This document shows, in pieces, positions 1 through 7,934 of a DNA stretch of 49,868 nt. The position numbers and the translations under genes are program-made. How positions within the stretch are numbered: position 1 is the first letter of the stretch; every line of letters starts with the position of its first letter. This stretch comes from an uncultured Lachnospira sp. (GTDB taxonomy: Bacteria; Bacillota; Clostridia; Lachnospirales; Lachnospiraceae). The stretch spans positions 1 through 49,868 of the forward strand of contig CAMHLZ010000027.1 of NCBI GenBank assembly GCA_946186125.1. Reading direction: 5' to 3'. The notes under the pieces were generated by a model. The model did no database searches. It saw only the letters and a list, made by a program, of their open reading frames with translations, and was not told the DNA's origin.

Positions 1-84
1 GCTTTGTTGTTGTCTCGTCCTGCTTTGTTGTTGTCTCGTCCTGCTTTGTTGTTGTTTCGTCCTGCTTTGTTGTTGTCTCGTCCT
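1..84 (-). repeat. 21-bp tandem repeat coding for a QDETTTK linker
   Basis: Four head-to-tail 21-bp units fill the left end of the window (1-21, 22-42, 43-63, 64-84). The third differs by one base, a silent GAG to GAA change. Each encodes QDETTTK in the amylase frame, and the array may continue beyond the edge. Thr-rich repeats of this sort usually form extended, often glycosylated spacers between a catalytic part and a wall anchor. Confidence 0.95.
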
Positions 85-3000
85 GTGATGTCGTTTCTTC
101 TCCATTACCTGCTAAAGCAAATGCTTTCTGACATGATACGCTCTTTCCTTCAGCGTCTGTTACAACAACCTTTATAAGGTGTGAGCCTGCTGTTCCATTC
201 CACTTAAATGTATTTGTAGATGAAGCATCCTGTACACTCTTGCCATCGATTACAAATTCATATTTGTATGATCCCTTACCGCCTGAAGCGATAGCTTTTA
301 AGTTAATAGCATCCTTAGCATACTGTGGTGAAGATACCTCTGCACCAAAGTTAACTGTTAATTCCTTAGTAGGAACTACAATGTCTGACTTACCGATTCT
401 TGCAAAACTTGCTGTAATGTTATCAATATCCTCTTTTTCAAAAGATGTACTAGGATCCTGTGAGTATTCGTCCTTTGCATTGTCAATCATTGATGTATCA
501 AATGGTATACAGTCAAGTGCTGACTCTCCTCTTGTAGCTACTAACATTGCTCCGATTCCTGTATTCTTGATGTAATCCTTGTTAATTCCATCACCAAGAG
601 TAGCATATGGTATAGCTATCTCATAGAATGAATCATATGTTGTATCGTGTGTTCCCTTACTTCCTGCAAATGTCTTATAATCTACCCAGTCTGCATTTTC
701 ATCACAAACATCATCCGTTGAATCTGAACCGTTCAAACCTATTATAGAAGATGAAATGTTTGTCTTCGCCATGTTGTATGTAATACCACCTTTTGCGAAT
801 CCTACAGCTCCTTCTTTGTAGTTAGTATTTCCTTCTGAATCTACTGCCTTATACATTGTAGGCTCACCAAGTCCTGGCTTACCACTCATGTATAATAATC
901 TGTCAACGTGTGATGTAGTAGCATCAAATGTAAGTCCCATCTTCTTTCCCCAGATTGAACCGCCTGAAGTATTCTTATTTGACATTGATGTACTACTTGG
1001 GTCAACGCTTAATGCGAGAATCAATGGTACGTCAAGTACTCTGCCACCATCAGCGAGTGATCTTTCTCCAGGGGTTTCCCATGTATCAGTTGTGTTTACC
1101 ATCTGCCATCCGATGTAAAGATTTGTATCATCATATGCTGCATAAAGTGCTGTTGTATCAAGTACACAGTTCTCATGTCCACCCTTCCAGTGGTTTGCTA
1201 CATCCCATGCACCGCCTGTTGCTATTAGCATTGATGAATCCCAATCAGATGCATCTCCATCTATTGTAATTGTCTTCTCAGCACCTGAACCTGTTGCATT
1301 TGTTGAATATGCCTTTGATGTTAATCCTGCATTTGTAGGTGCTGTTGAAAGTTCTTCTGCTGCTGTAAGTGCTGAAGCTACTGACAATTCATTGTTTGAT
1401 GTTGCCAAATCTTCTTCATTTACCACTTTTCCACTGAATACTTTCTTAAATGTGAATGTCTGCTCTGCATTCTGTGTTCCGTCTGTTGCTGTAACCTTTA
1501 ATGTTACTGTGCTGTCTGCAATCTTACCCTGACCTAGAATAACTTCTGCGCTGTCTTTGAAGTTCTTTACAACTCCACCGTCAACACAATATGTTCCTGA
1601 TGTTGCATTCTTTAATGTAATTGTTGTCTTTAATGTCTCAGTCTTAAATGATGTACCATCCGGCTGTGATGATGTAATCTTAATATCACTTACTGAAACT
1701 GTCTTATAAACTACTGTTACTGTCTCAGCCGGATCTGAGAATACTGCATTCTTAGATACTGATTCAAATTCATATCCGTCAATCGTTGGGAATGAACCAC
1801 TGAATGTACTTCCTAATTTTCCTTCTTTTGTCTCAGAAGTCTTAATCTCTTTTCCTTCTTTATCAACATATTTAAATGTAATCTTACCTGTTTTAGTTAC
1901 AGGTGAATATGTTGACCACTTTCCATCTTTATAAATGTAAGCTGTCTTTGATTCAAATAAGTAACCCTTTTCCATATCAGCAGGTGTTCTGTTTGAATCA
2001 CTATTATAGAAAATTACTCGTGGAGCGTCAATATTTTCAGGAACTTCATAGTAATAATATCCCGTTGCTGCGTCTACTGACATCTGCTTACCAGGCCATT
2101 TTCCGTTATTAACTTTTTCTGTTGCTGAATCATATGCATAACAATATACATCTGCACCCCATGAAGAAGGTTTTTCAAAATATGCAACATATCCTGTCTG
2201 CTCTACTTTTGTGAATGTATATTCATTTTCTGTAGATTCTTTGCCGTCTGTTGCTGTTAACTTAACTTTTACACTGTCACCAAAGTTCATACCTGAACCG
2301 ATTGTGATATTAGTTGTAGAAGTAATTGTCTTAGCTTCATCATTTCCAATCTTATATGTTCCTGATGTAGCGTTCTTAAGTGTTAATGTTAAATCTAAAG
2401 TATCTGTTGAGAAGCTTCCGCCCTGTTTTGAAATGCTTATACTTGGTTTTGTAACGATTTCGCCTTCATTATAAACTACAGCGATACCCTTATCTCCCAT
2501 GTTACCGCTTATACTTCCACCAGATACTGTAAATGTATTACCTGTAACCTGATCTTTGTAAGAACCATCTGCAAGTTTTGCGATTCCGCCACCTGAAATA
2601 CTTACTGATCCGCTTCCGCCGTTACAGTTTACGATAACTACACCATATCTGTTTGTAGCTGCATCATATCTTGCGTTGTATGCATAGCTTCCTGATGAAC
2701 CAAGGTACTCAGCTGCTCCATTAAAGTAGTTATGGAACTTGTTAGAAGCAACTACTTCTGTACTGAAACACTGTGTATTGTCAACATCACCAATATTTCC
2801 TGCTCTATAGTCTTTTGTTCTTGCAAAATATAAAGCCGTTGCCTTATTTCTTGAAGAAACCAATGTCCACGTCTTGTTGATATCACTTTCGCTTGCTTCT
2901 GTAGACGTTCCTACTTTACAACCATATTTCTGACTGTAAACATCTTCATTTGAGTAAGTATCATGTGACTCTGCCCATAATACAACATTGTCAGCAGTTA

Positions 3001-4015
3001 CACCTTTCTTATATGCGCTGCTTGCTGCACCTGATGCATTATGTCCAATCACGGCATATCTTATGTCATTACCTGTCTGATTATCTGTTACCTTAATATA
3101 TTTAGTGTAGCTGTTGATAATAGAGCTGTGATTTCCTGCAGTATCATCAAGAATCTCACCATATACATATAAATCTTTTGAAGACTTAAAGTAACCTTTT
3201 GATTTATAATATGACTTTGCCTCAGGAATTACATTCTTCCAAAATGTATATCCATCTCCGTCTGCGTCAACACCTATATGCTTTGCAGCATCAAATCTGA
3301 ATCCATCTGCCCCGGCATCAATACATTCTTTAAGGTATGTAATTACATAATTCTGAATCTTTGAATTTTCAGTATTAAGATCCGGAAGACCACCCATACT
3401 ATATGCAATAACTCGCCCTCTGTTAGTGTAATCACTTATTTCAACATTCCATGTTCCACTATGCCAGCAGCCTTCATCATCTTTAATATCTGAAGATATG
3501 GCATTAGATCTATCATACTTACTCTGATTACCCAAGTGGTTTGCAACAACATCGACAATTACCTTGATACCATACTTATGAGCTTCAGCACACATTGCTG
3601 AAAAATCTGACTTATTTCCCAAAGCACTGTTACCTGAATCATCAATCTTAAAACTCTTTGGCTGATAAAATACCCACCAATGCGAATTAGAGCCTCCCTT
3701 TGTTGATTCTTTAGCCTCCTGAATAACCGAAGTCTGAACTGCCGTATATCCGGCATCTGCTATCTTCTGCATGTTATTTTTTATATTGTTAAACGACCAT
3801 TCCCAGGCGTGGAGGATTACTCCGTCCTGAACATCAACATCTGTGTAATCAGCTGTTGTAGCAAGTTCTGAATCATTTAACACCCCTTCAGTTGCAATAA
3901 CGGCTTCATTAGCTCCATACACACGAAGCTTTGAAAAATCTGTTATCGAACTACTGAACACCAATGTACCAGTTAACAGGATACTTAATGCTCTTTTTAC
4001 TAAGTTTCTTCTCAT
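1..4015 (-). CDS. Large secreted modular GH13 alpha-amylase (C-terminus beyond window)
   Basis: The reading frame is open from an ATG at 4015 to the window edge, about 1338 codons with no stop. It should cleave starch alpha-1,4 bonds outside the cell. Residues 1-35 are a signal peptide ending near VYGA. The GH13 barrel spans about 60-480, with region I DVVANH near 155, nucleophile Asp242 in GFRFDAAKH, acid/base Glu287 in YVYGEIL, and Asp352 in WAESHD. Beta modules follow: two similar domains around the phrase LKNATSGTY, a CBM26-like starch-binding domain rich in Trp and Tyr (WPGKQM, GYYYYEV), a MucBP-like domain (KITFKYVDKEGKEI), and a CBM9/DOMON-like domain beginning ITIDGDASDWD. A QDETTTK repeat linker reaches the edge. 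The order resembles the cell-wall-attached amylases of Butyrivibrio, Roseburia and Agathobacter, so a sortase or wall anchor beyond the edge is likely but unseen. The ribosome site is TGAGGT, 8 nt upstream. The amylase call is firm; module names after the barrel are tentative. Confidence 0.93.
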   Translation of the reverse strand, partial: MRRNLVKRALSILLTGTLVFSSSITDFSKLRVYGANEAVIATEGVLNDSELATTADYTDVDVQDGVILHAWEWSFNNIKNNMQKIADAGYTAVQTSVIQEAKESTKGGSNSHWWVFYQPKSFKIDDSGNSALGNKSDFSAMCAEAHKYGIKVIVDVVANHLGNQSKYDRSNAISSDIKDDEGCWHSGTWNVEISDYTNRGRVIAYSMGGLPDLNTENSKIQNYVITYLKECIDAGADGFRFDAAKHIGVDADGDGYTFWKNVIPEAKSYYKSKGYFKSSKDLYVYGEILDDTAGNHSSIINSYTKYIKVTDNQTGNDIRYAVIGHNASGAASSAYKKGVTADNVVLWAESHDTYSNEDVYSQKYGCKVGTSTEASESDINKTWTLVSSRNKATALYFARTKDYRAGNIGDVDNTQCFSTEVVASNKFHNYFNGAAEYLGSSGSYAYNARYDAATNRYGVVIVNCNGGSGSVSISGGGIAKLADGSYKDQVTGNTFTVSGGSISGNMGDKGIAVVYNEGEIVTKPSISISKQGGSFSTDTLDLTLTLKNATSGTYKIGNDEAKTITSTTNITIGSGMNFGDSVKVKLTATDGKESTENEYTFTKVEQTGYVAYFEKPSSWGADVYCYAYDSATEKVNNGKWPGKQMSVDAATGYYYYEVPENIDAPRVIFYNSDSNRTPADMEKGYLFESKTAYIYKDGKWSTYSPVTKTGKITFKYVDKEGKEIKTSETKEGKLGSTFSGSFPTIDGYEFESVSKNAVFSDPAETVTVVYKTVSVSDIKITSSQPDGTSFKTETLKTTITLKNATSGTYCVDGGVVKNFKDSAEVILGQGKIADSTVTLKVTATDGTQNAEQTFTFKKVFSGKVVNEEDLATSNNELSVASALTAAEELSTAPTNAGLTSKAYSTNATGSGAEKTITIDGDASDWDSSMLIATGGAWDVANHWKGGHENCVLDTTALYAAYDDTNLYIGWQMVNTTDTWETPGERSLADGGRVLDVPLILALSVDPSSTSMSNKNTSGGSIWGKKMGLTFDATTSHVDRLLYMSGKPGLGEPTMYKAVDSEGNTNYKEGAVGFAKGGITYNMAKTNISSSIIGLNGSDSTDDVCDENADWVDYKTFAGSKGTHDTTYDSFYEIAIPYATLGDGINKDYIKNTGIGAMLVATRGESALDCIPFDTSMIDNAKDEYSQDPSTSFEKEDIDNITASFARIGKSDIVVPTKELTVNFGAEVSSPQYAKDAINLKAIASGGKGSYKYEFVIDGKSVQDASSTNTFKWNGTAGSHLIKVVVTDAEGKSVSCQKAFALAGNGEETTSQDETTTKQDETTTKQDETTTKQDETTTK

Positions 4016-4068
4016 CTTAAAAACCTCATCCTTTCTTTTATATTACTCTTTTAAAACCTTACAGTAAT

Positions 4069-4097
4069 AGGATATTAAATTTTCTAAAAAATGTCAA
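4069..4097 (-). promoter_or_regulatory. Sigma-A type promoter of the large amylase
   Basis: Read on the minus strand, TTGACA (4092-4097) is followed after exactly 17 bp by TATCCT (4069-4074). It lies about 55 nt upstream of the amylase ATG. Between the -10 box and the ribosome site is a spaced inverted repeat, TATTACT (about 4041-4047) and AGTAATA (about 4063-4069), which could be an operator. No regulator is identified. Confidence 0.65.
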
Positions 4098-4193
4098 TGT
4101 TTCACCTAAAATTGATTGTAATTTTTAAATTTTTTGTTAACATTGTATTATTATTCTTTTTATTTTGTGCAATTTTATCATATCAAAAAATTT

Positions 4194-4222
4194 TTGACAC
4201 TTTTTTTTAGTAATGTTATAAT
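4194..4222 (+). promoter_or_regulatory. Consensus sigma-A promoter for the membrane protein and hisS
   Basis: TTGACA at 4194-4199 and TATAAT at 4217-4222 are separated by 17 bp, a perfect consensus. A purine-rich ribosome site (AAAAGGAG) ends at 4260. It diverges from the amylase promoter across an AT-rich gap. Confidence 0.8.
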
Positions 4223-4271
4223 AAAAAAAAGATACTTTAATACAATAATTATAAAAGGAGACATTAACCCT

Positions 4272-4619
4272 ATGAAAGAACGTATTCTAAACTACATGAA
4301 TTATATTGATGAACTTTTAGAAGCAAATGATACTCACACCGATTATGAAAAACTGATCTCTGAACATCTGATACAAATTGGATTCTTCATGCACGAGCGG
4401 CTGATTCACCTTATTGTTACTGTAGTTTTTGCTATTCTTACCCTGATGACTGCTTTTACATATCTGAAGTACCAGACGATAGGTTTGCTTGCACTGACCA
4501 GTTTATTTATTATTTTACTGGTACCCTACATTAATCACTACTATCTGCTTGAAAACGGAGTTCAAAAAATGTATAAACAATACGATGAAATGCTAAAAAG
4601 AAAAAATAGTGATGATTGA
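4272..4619 (+). CDS. Small two-helix membrane protein, unknown function
   Basis: This is a 115-residue protein. The ATG at 4272 is chosen because it follows AAAAGGAG; the frame is open further upstream, but those codons overlap the promoter. The N-terminus (MKERILNYMNYIDELL) is acidic and likely amphipathic. Two adjacent hydrophobic segments at about residues 45-65 and 68-88 look like a membrane hairpin, followed by a charged C-terminal tail ending KRKNSDD. No enzymatic motif is visible. It sits 69 nt upstream of hisS with no clear terminator between, so the two are probably co-transcribed. I do not recognise the family beyond a generic small Lachnospiraceae membrane protein. Confidence 0.6.
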   Translation: MKERILNYMNYIDELLEANDTHTDYEKLISEHLIQIGFFMHERLIHLIVTVVFAILTLMTAFTYLKYQTIGLLALTSLFIILLVPYINHYYLLENGVQKMYKQYDEMLKRKNSDD

Positions 4620-4688
4620 CATATTCTGTATTTTTTAATAAAATGTCTATTGATTTTAATATATTGAAAACAGAAAGAGGTATATAGA

Positions 4689-5927
4689 ATGAAGACAACA
4701 CCAGTAAAAGGAACGAACGATTATCTGCCTGAAGAGGTTCTGTTAAGAGATTATCTTTCAGATGTTATATTAAACACTTATCGTTCACACGGATTTGAAA
4801 GAATTACCACTCCCATTGTGGAAGATGCAGAAAATCTCGACAAGAGCGAGGGTGGCGAAAACCTTAATCTTATTTTTAAGATTTTAAAAAGAGGCGACAA
4901 ATTCCAGAAAGCTATTTCATCCGGCGACTTTGATAAATTATCAGATTTAGGTCTCAGATACGACCTCACATTGCCGTTAAGCAGATATTTTGCAAATAAC
5001 CGTGCCAGTTTAATATCTCCATTTAAATGTATACAGATGGATAAAGTATACCGTGCTGAACGTCCGCAAAAAGGCCGTCTGCGTGAATTTGTACAATGTG
5101 ATATTGATATTCTTGGAAGTTCTTCCGTTAATTGCGAAATTGAGCTGATAAATACAACAACAAAAGCTCTCTTTAACATCGGAATGGATAATATAAAAGT
5201 TAAGATTAATGACAGAAGCCTTTTAAATGATTTTCTGTTAAAATGTGGTTTTAAGGATGACGAACTGGCGAGCGTATGTATTTCATTGGATAAACTTGAC
5301 AAAATTGGTTTAGACGGTGTGAAAGAAGAATTAACTTCTAAGGAATTTGATTCTTCTTCAATAGATAAACTTTGCGAAACTTTCAAGTCACTTCCTGTTA
5401 CGCTTGATGCAGTGAAAATTATCTGTGGTGAAGATAACGAAGCCGTAAAAAGACTTGAAACTATTATCAATACTGTATCTTCGATGACCGCAAACAGATT
5501 TGAAATCGTGTATGATATAACACTTGTCCGCGGTCAGGGATACTACACCGGAACAGTATTTGAAATTGAAAGTACTGAATTTAAAGGAGCCATCGCAGGT
5601 GGTGGAAGATATGACAATCTCATAGGAAAATTTATAAATGAACAGGTTCCTGCCGTTGGTTTTTCTATTGGATTTGAACGTATATTCAGTATTCTGACCG
5701 ATAACAGTTTTTCTATACCTGATACCAAAAAACGTCTTGCCGTCATTTATGATGCTGACGAATTTGCTGATGCTAATAAAAAAGCTGATGAATTACGAGA
5801 CACTTACAATGTTGTAATGTATGAAAAACCAAGAAAAAATCTTGGAAAATTTATTGACAAATTAGAAAAAAATAATTGTGACGGATTTTATATTTATAAT
5901 CAGTCTGATGAAATCAAATTCTTTTAA
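4689..5927 (+). CDS. hisS: Histidine--tRNA ligase
   Basis: This 412-residue class II synthetase is expected to attach histidine to tRNA-His using ATP in the cytoplasm. The N-terminus KGTNDYLPEE matches the usual KGTxD start. Motif 2 is visible as YRAERPQKGRLREFVQ near residue 120-135, and motif 3 includes GAIAGGGRYDNL and VGFSIGFER. The histidine-binding loop reads RGQGYYTGTVFE instead of the common RGLDYYTGTVFE. HisZ, the paralogue that regulates histidine synthesis, usually loses the AGGGRYD motif, which is kept here, so HisS is preferred. The C-terminal anticodon-binding part is short and ends NQSDEIKFF. The ribosome site AGAAAGAGG precedes the ATG. There are no histidine biosynthesis neighbours. 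Confidence 0.85.
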   Translation: MKTTPVKGTNDYLPEEVLLRDYLSDVILNTYRSHGFERITTPIVEDAENLDKSEGGENLNLIFKILKRGDKFQKAISSGDFDKLSDLGLRYDLTLPLSRYFANNRASLISPFKCIQMDKVYRAERPQKGRLREFVQCDIDILGSSSVNCEIELINTTTKALFNIGMDNIKVKINDRSLLNDFLLKCGFKDDELASVCISLDKLDKIGLDGVKEELTSKEFDSSSIDKLCETFKSLPVTLDAVKIICGEDNEAVKRLETIINTVSSMTANRFEIVYDITLVRGQGYYTGTVFEIESTEFKGAIAGGGRYDNLIGKFINEQVPAVGFSIGFERIFSILTDNSFSIPDTKKRLAVIYDADEFADANKKADELRDTYNVVMYEKPRKNLGKFIDKLEKNNCDGFYIYNQSDEIKFF

Positions 5928-5933
5928 AAGTTC

Positions 5934-5975
5934 CCCCGCCAAATCATTTTTCAGATTACGGCGGGGATATTTTTC
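5934..5975 (+). terminator. Rho-independent terminator after hisS
   Basis: CCCCGCC (5934-5940) pairs with GGCGGGG (5960-5966) and is followed by a short T-rich run. The convergent amidase gene ends at 5976, so this hairpin may serve both directions. Confidence 0.75.
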
Positions 5976-6740
5976 TTATCTTGAAGTAATAAATGTATTG
6001 TAGCCTTCTCCCCTTAATCTTCTCTCCATTTTCACGGCATTATCAATATCCTCATAGGTTCCAACCTGCACTTTATACATTCCGTTTTCATAAACTAAAT
6101 ACGCAGGAAACCCTTCATTTTGAAGCTTATTTAAAAGTCTGTTTGCATAATCTCTTACAACATATGCACCAACCTGTACACGATATAATTTCTTTTCATT
6201 TTGAACATGCATGTCAATGGTTTCAAGTATACCGTCCGCTATGGCACCTGCTATTTCATCAAATTTTTCATCAAACAATGAGTTATCCCTGTCATTATTG
6301 ATAAATCCCGTTTCAACAAGAACTGCCGGAATTTTAGTTCGTCTGAGTACAACAAGATTTGGGCGTTCAATTACTCCCCTGTTTGCAAATCCAAGCGAAC
6401 TAAGCTTTTCATTTATGTTTCTGGCCATTTCTGATTTTATTCCCGAATCATCAAATACCAGTGTCTCTACACCACTCGAGGTATTTTCTTCCGGAACAGA
6501 ATTTCTATGCAATGATACAAAGAAATCAGCTCCGGAATTATTCCCCATGACTGCCTTTTCAAACGGTGTATCGTATACATCTGTTGTTCTTGTATAATAT
6601 ACATCAACGCCGTTTTCTTCTAATTTTCTTCCGACAGCCAGAGCAAGTCTTAAATTGTCATCTTTTTCATTTCTTCCCTGATAAGATGCACCTAGATCAT
6701 TTCCTCCATGTCCTGCATCAATTACTACAGAATATGCCAT
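5976..6740 (-). CDS. N-acetylmuramoyl-L-alanine amidase (Amidase_3) with SPOR domain
   Basis: This 254-residue protein should cut the amide between muramic acid and the stem peptide of peptidoglycan. The Amidase_3 domain covers about residues 1-175, with zinc-ligand motifs DAGHGGNDLGA near the start, NEKDDNL with its conserved Glu, and SLHRNS; the conserved VETGF lies near 150. Residues 185-254 form a SPOR peptidoglycan-binding domain (LYRVQVGAYVVRDYAN, MYKVQVGTY). The ATG at 6740 follows GGAG with 7 nt spacing; an upstream in-frame TTG would add only four residues. No signal peptide is visible, which is odd for a wall enzyme; it may act after lysis, during sporulation, or by non-classical export. 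It follows the lipoprotein gene on the same strand with a gap of 54 nt. Confidence 0.9.
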   Translation of the reverse strand: MAYSVVIDAGHGGNDLGASYQGRNEKDDNLRLALAVGRKLEENGVDVYYTRTTDVYDTPFEKAVMGNNSGADFFVSLHRNSVPEENTSSGVETLVFDDSGIKSEMARNINEKLSSLGFANRGVIERPNLVVLRRTKIPAVLVETGFINNDRDNSLFDEKFDEIAGAIADGILETIDMHVQNEKKLYRVQVGAYVVRDYANRLLNKLQNEGFPAYLVYENGMYKVQVGTYEDIDNAVKMERRLRGEGYNTFITSR

Positions 6741-6794
6741 ATAATACTCCAATTTCTTTTTTATATTATATGCTACATGGAGAGAAAAATTGCA

Positions 6795-7076
6795 TTATCG
6801 TCTGCCCGTATTATCTGTTACATTATCTGTAGCTTTATCGACTGCTCCTCCTACTCCTCTTCCAACGTCTTCCACGGCATCTCCTACTCCTCTTCCTGCA
6901 TCTTCTACAGCATCTCCAACACCATTTCCTATATCTTTTACCGCGCCGCCTACGCCGTCTCCTGCCTCGTTTACGGTATCATTTGTTGTGTCATTTGTAT
7001 TTCCGGACATATTGCCACATGCCATCAATGCCGTTGCCATTATTCCGGCTGCCAAAATAACAAAATACTTCTTCAT
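6795..7076 (-). CDS. Small lipoprotein with 11-residue glycine-rich repeats
   Basis: This is a 93-residue protein with a lipobox: after MKKYFVILAAGIMATA comes LMAC, so Cys20 should be lipidated and the protein anchored outside the membrane. Residues about 38-85 consist of a repeating 11-residue unit of the form G-x-G-V-G-D-A-V-E-D-x, in at least four copies, which also makes imperfect 33-nt DNA repeats. Such 11-mer repeats resemble LEA-like amphipathic helices, but function is unknown. The ribosome site AGGAGG lies inside a hairpin (see 7080-7143). It sits downstream of dapB and upstream of the amidase. Confidence 0.75.
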   Translation of the reverse strand: MKKYFVILAAGIMATALMACGNMSGNTNDTTNDTVNEAGDGVGGAVKDIGNGVGDAVEDAGRGVGDAVEDVGRGVGGAVDKATDNVTDNTGRR

Positions 7077-7079
7077 AAA

Positions 7080-7143
7080 AAAATCTCCTCCTGAAAAATA
7101 GTTATTTTACTTTAACTAATATATCCAAAAGGAGATTTTTTAT
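7080..7143 (-). terminator. dapB terminator or ribosome-site-masking hairpin
   Basis: On the minus strand AAAAAATCTCCT (just after dapB) is the exact complement of AGGAGATTTTTT, which overlaps the ribosome site of the lipoprotein gene. Inside the loop TAGTTA and TAACTA form a second stem. The T run after the second arm makes this a plausible terminator for dapAB. The same pairing would hide part of the AGGAGG site of the downstream gene. Confidence 0.6.
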
Positions 7144-7155
7144 TTATTGTAAATT

Positions 7156-7911
7156 TTATCCAATCACGTCACTCATATCATACATTCCCGGCTGCTTACC
7201 CGCAAGGAATTTTGCTGCCTGAACAGCTCCTTTGCCAAATACAGCTTTAGAATATGCATGATGATTAATCTCTATAACTTCATCAATTCCTGCAAAAATC
7301 ACTTCGTGATCACCAACAATTGTACCGCCTCTGACAGCTGATATACCTATCTCTTTTTTAGGTCTCTTTACTCTGTCCTTACTTCTGTCATACTTATACT
7401 CATATTCATTATCCAATTCAGCATTTATAGCATCTGCCAAAGCCAGCGCTGTTCCGCTCGGTGCATCAACTTTCTGATTATGATGTCTTTCAACAATCTC
7501 TATATCATATCCTGCAGGAGCAAATACCTTAGTTGCATCCTTTAAAAGTTTCATGATAGCATTTATTCCCAATGACATATTTGCTGATTTCAAAACCGGT
7601 ATCATCTGTGATGCCTTTTTAACTTTTTCAAGCTGTGCTTCTGATAATCCTGTAGTGCATAATACCAGAGGGAGCTGCTTTGCTACACAATAATCCAATA
7701 ATTCATCAGTTCCTTTTGCTGATGAAAAATCAATAACAACATCTGCATCAACATCACATGTATTTATATCCGTAAAAACAGGATAGTCATTTTTTCCATT
7801 ATCAACTATATCTATTCCGGCAACAATCTTTGTCTCCTCATCCGCATCGACAATCGCTGTAATATTCTGCCCCATTTTTCCGTTACATCCGCTCATAATA
7901 ATATTTATCAT
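7156..7911 (-). CDS. dapB: 4-hydroxy-tetrahydrodipicolinate reductase
   Basis: This 251-residue cytoplasmic enzyme reduces the product of DapA with NAD(P)H in the diaminopimelate/lysine pathway, which supplies peptidoglycan cross-links and the dipicolinate branch used in spores. The N-terminal Rossmann motif SGCNGKMGQ is at residues 7-15. The catalytic and substrate-binding stretch IVERHHNQKVDAPSGTAL is in the middle, with the His pair and Lys in their usual places. Length matches the family. It lies 23 nt downstream of dapA in a two-gene operon and is controlled by the same lysine riboswitch. Confidence 0.96.
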   Translation of the reverse strand: MINIIMSGCNGKMGQNITAIVDADEETKIVAGIDIVDNGKNDYPVFTDINTCDVDADVVIDFSSAKGTDELLDYCVAKQLPLVLCTTGLSEAQLEKVKKASQMIPVLKSANMSLGINAIMKLLKDATKVFAPAGYDIEIVERHHNQKVDAPSGTALALADAINAELDNEYEYKYDRSKDRVKRPKKEIGISAVRGGTIVGDHEVIFAGIDEVIEINHHAYSKAVFGKGAVQAAKFLAGKQPGMYDMSDVIG

Positions 7912-7934
7912 ATCGTAACCCTTTCCTTACTACA

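Noticed and set aside
1-84. Short direct repeats that might be a CRISPR array
   Set aside because: There are no spacers: the 21-bp units abut, stay in the amylase frame and encode the same seven residues.
4778-5470. A 230-codon open frame opposite hisS
   Set aside because: It is antisense to a well-conserved synthetase, is Ser/Leu-rich as expected from the reverse complement, and has no ribosome site.
4689-5927. HisZ (ATP phosphoribosyltransferase regulatory subunit)
   Set aside because: The AGGGRYD and RAERPQKGR motifs are intact and no his operon genes are adjacent, so HisS is more likely.
6790-7101. Thr/Pro/Ser-rich plus-strand frame opposite the lipoprotein
   Set aside because: It is an artefact of the 33-nt repeats of the minus-strand lipoprotein gene, which has a lipobox and ribosome site.
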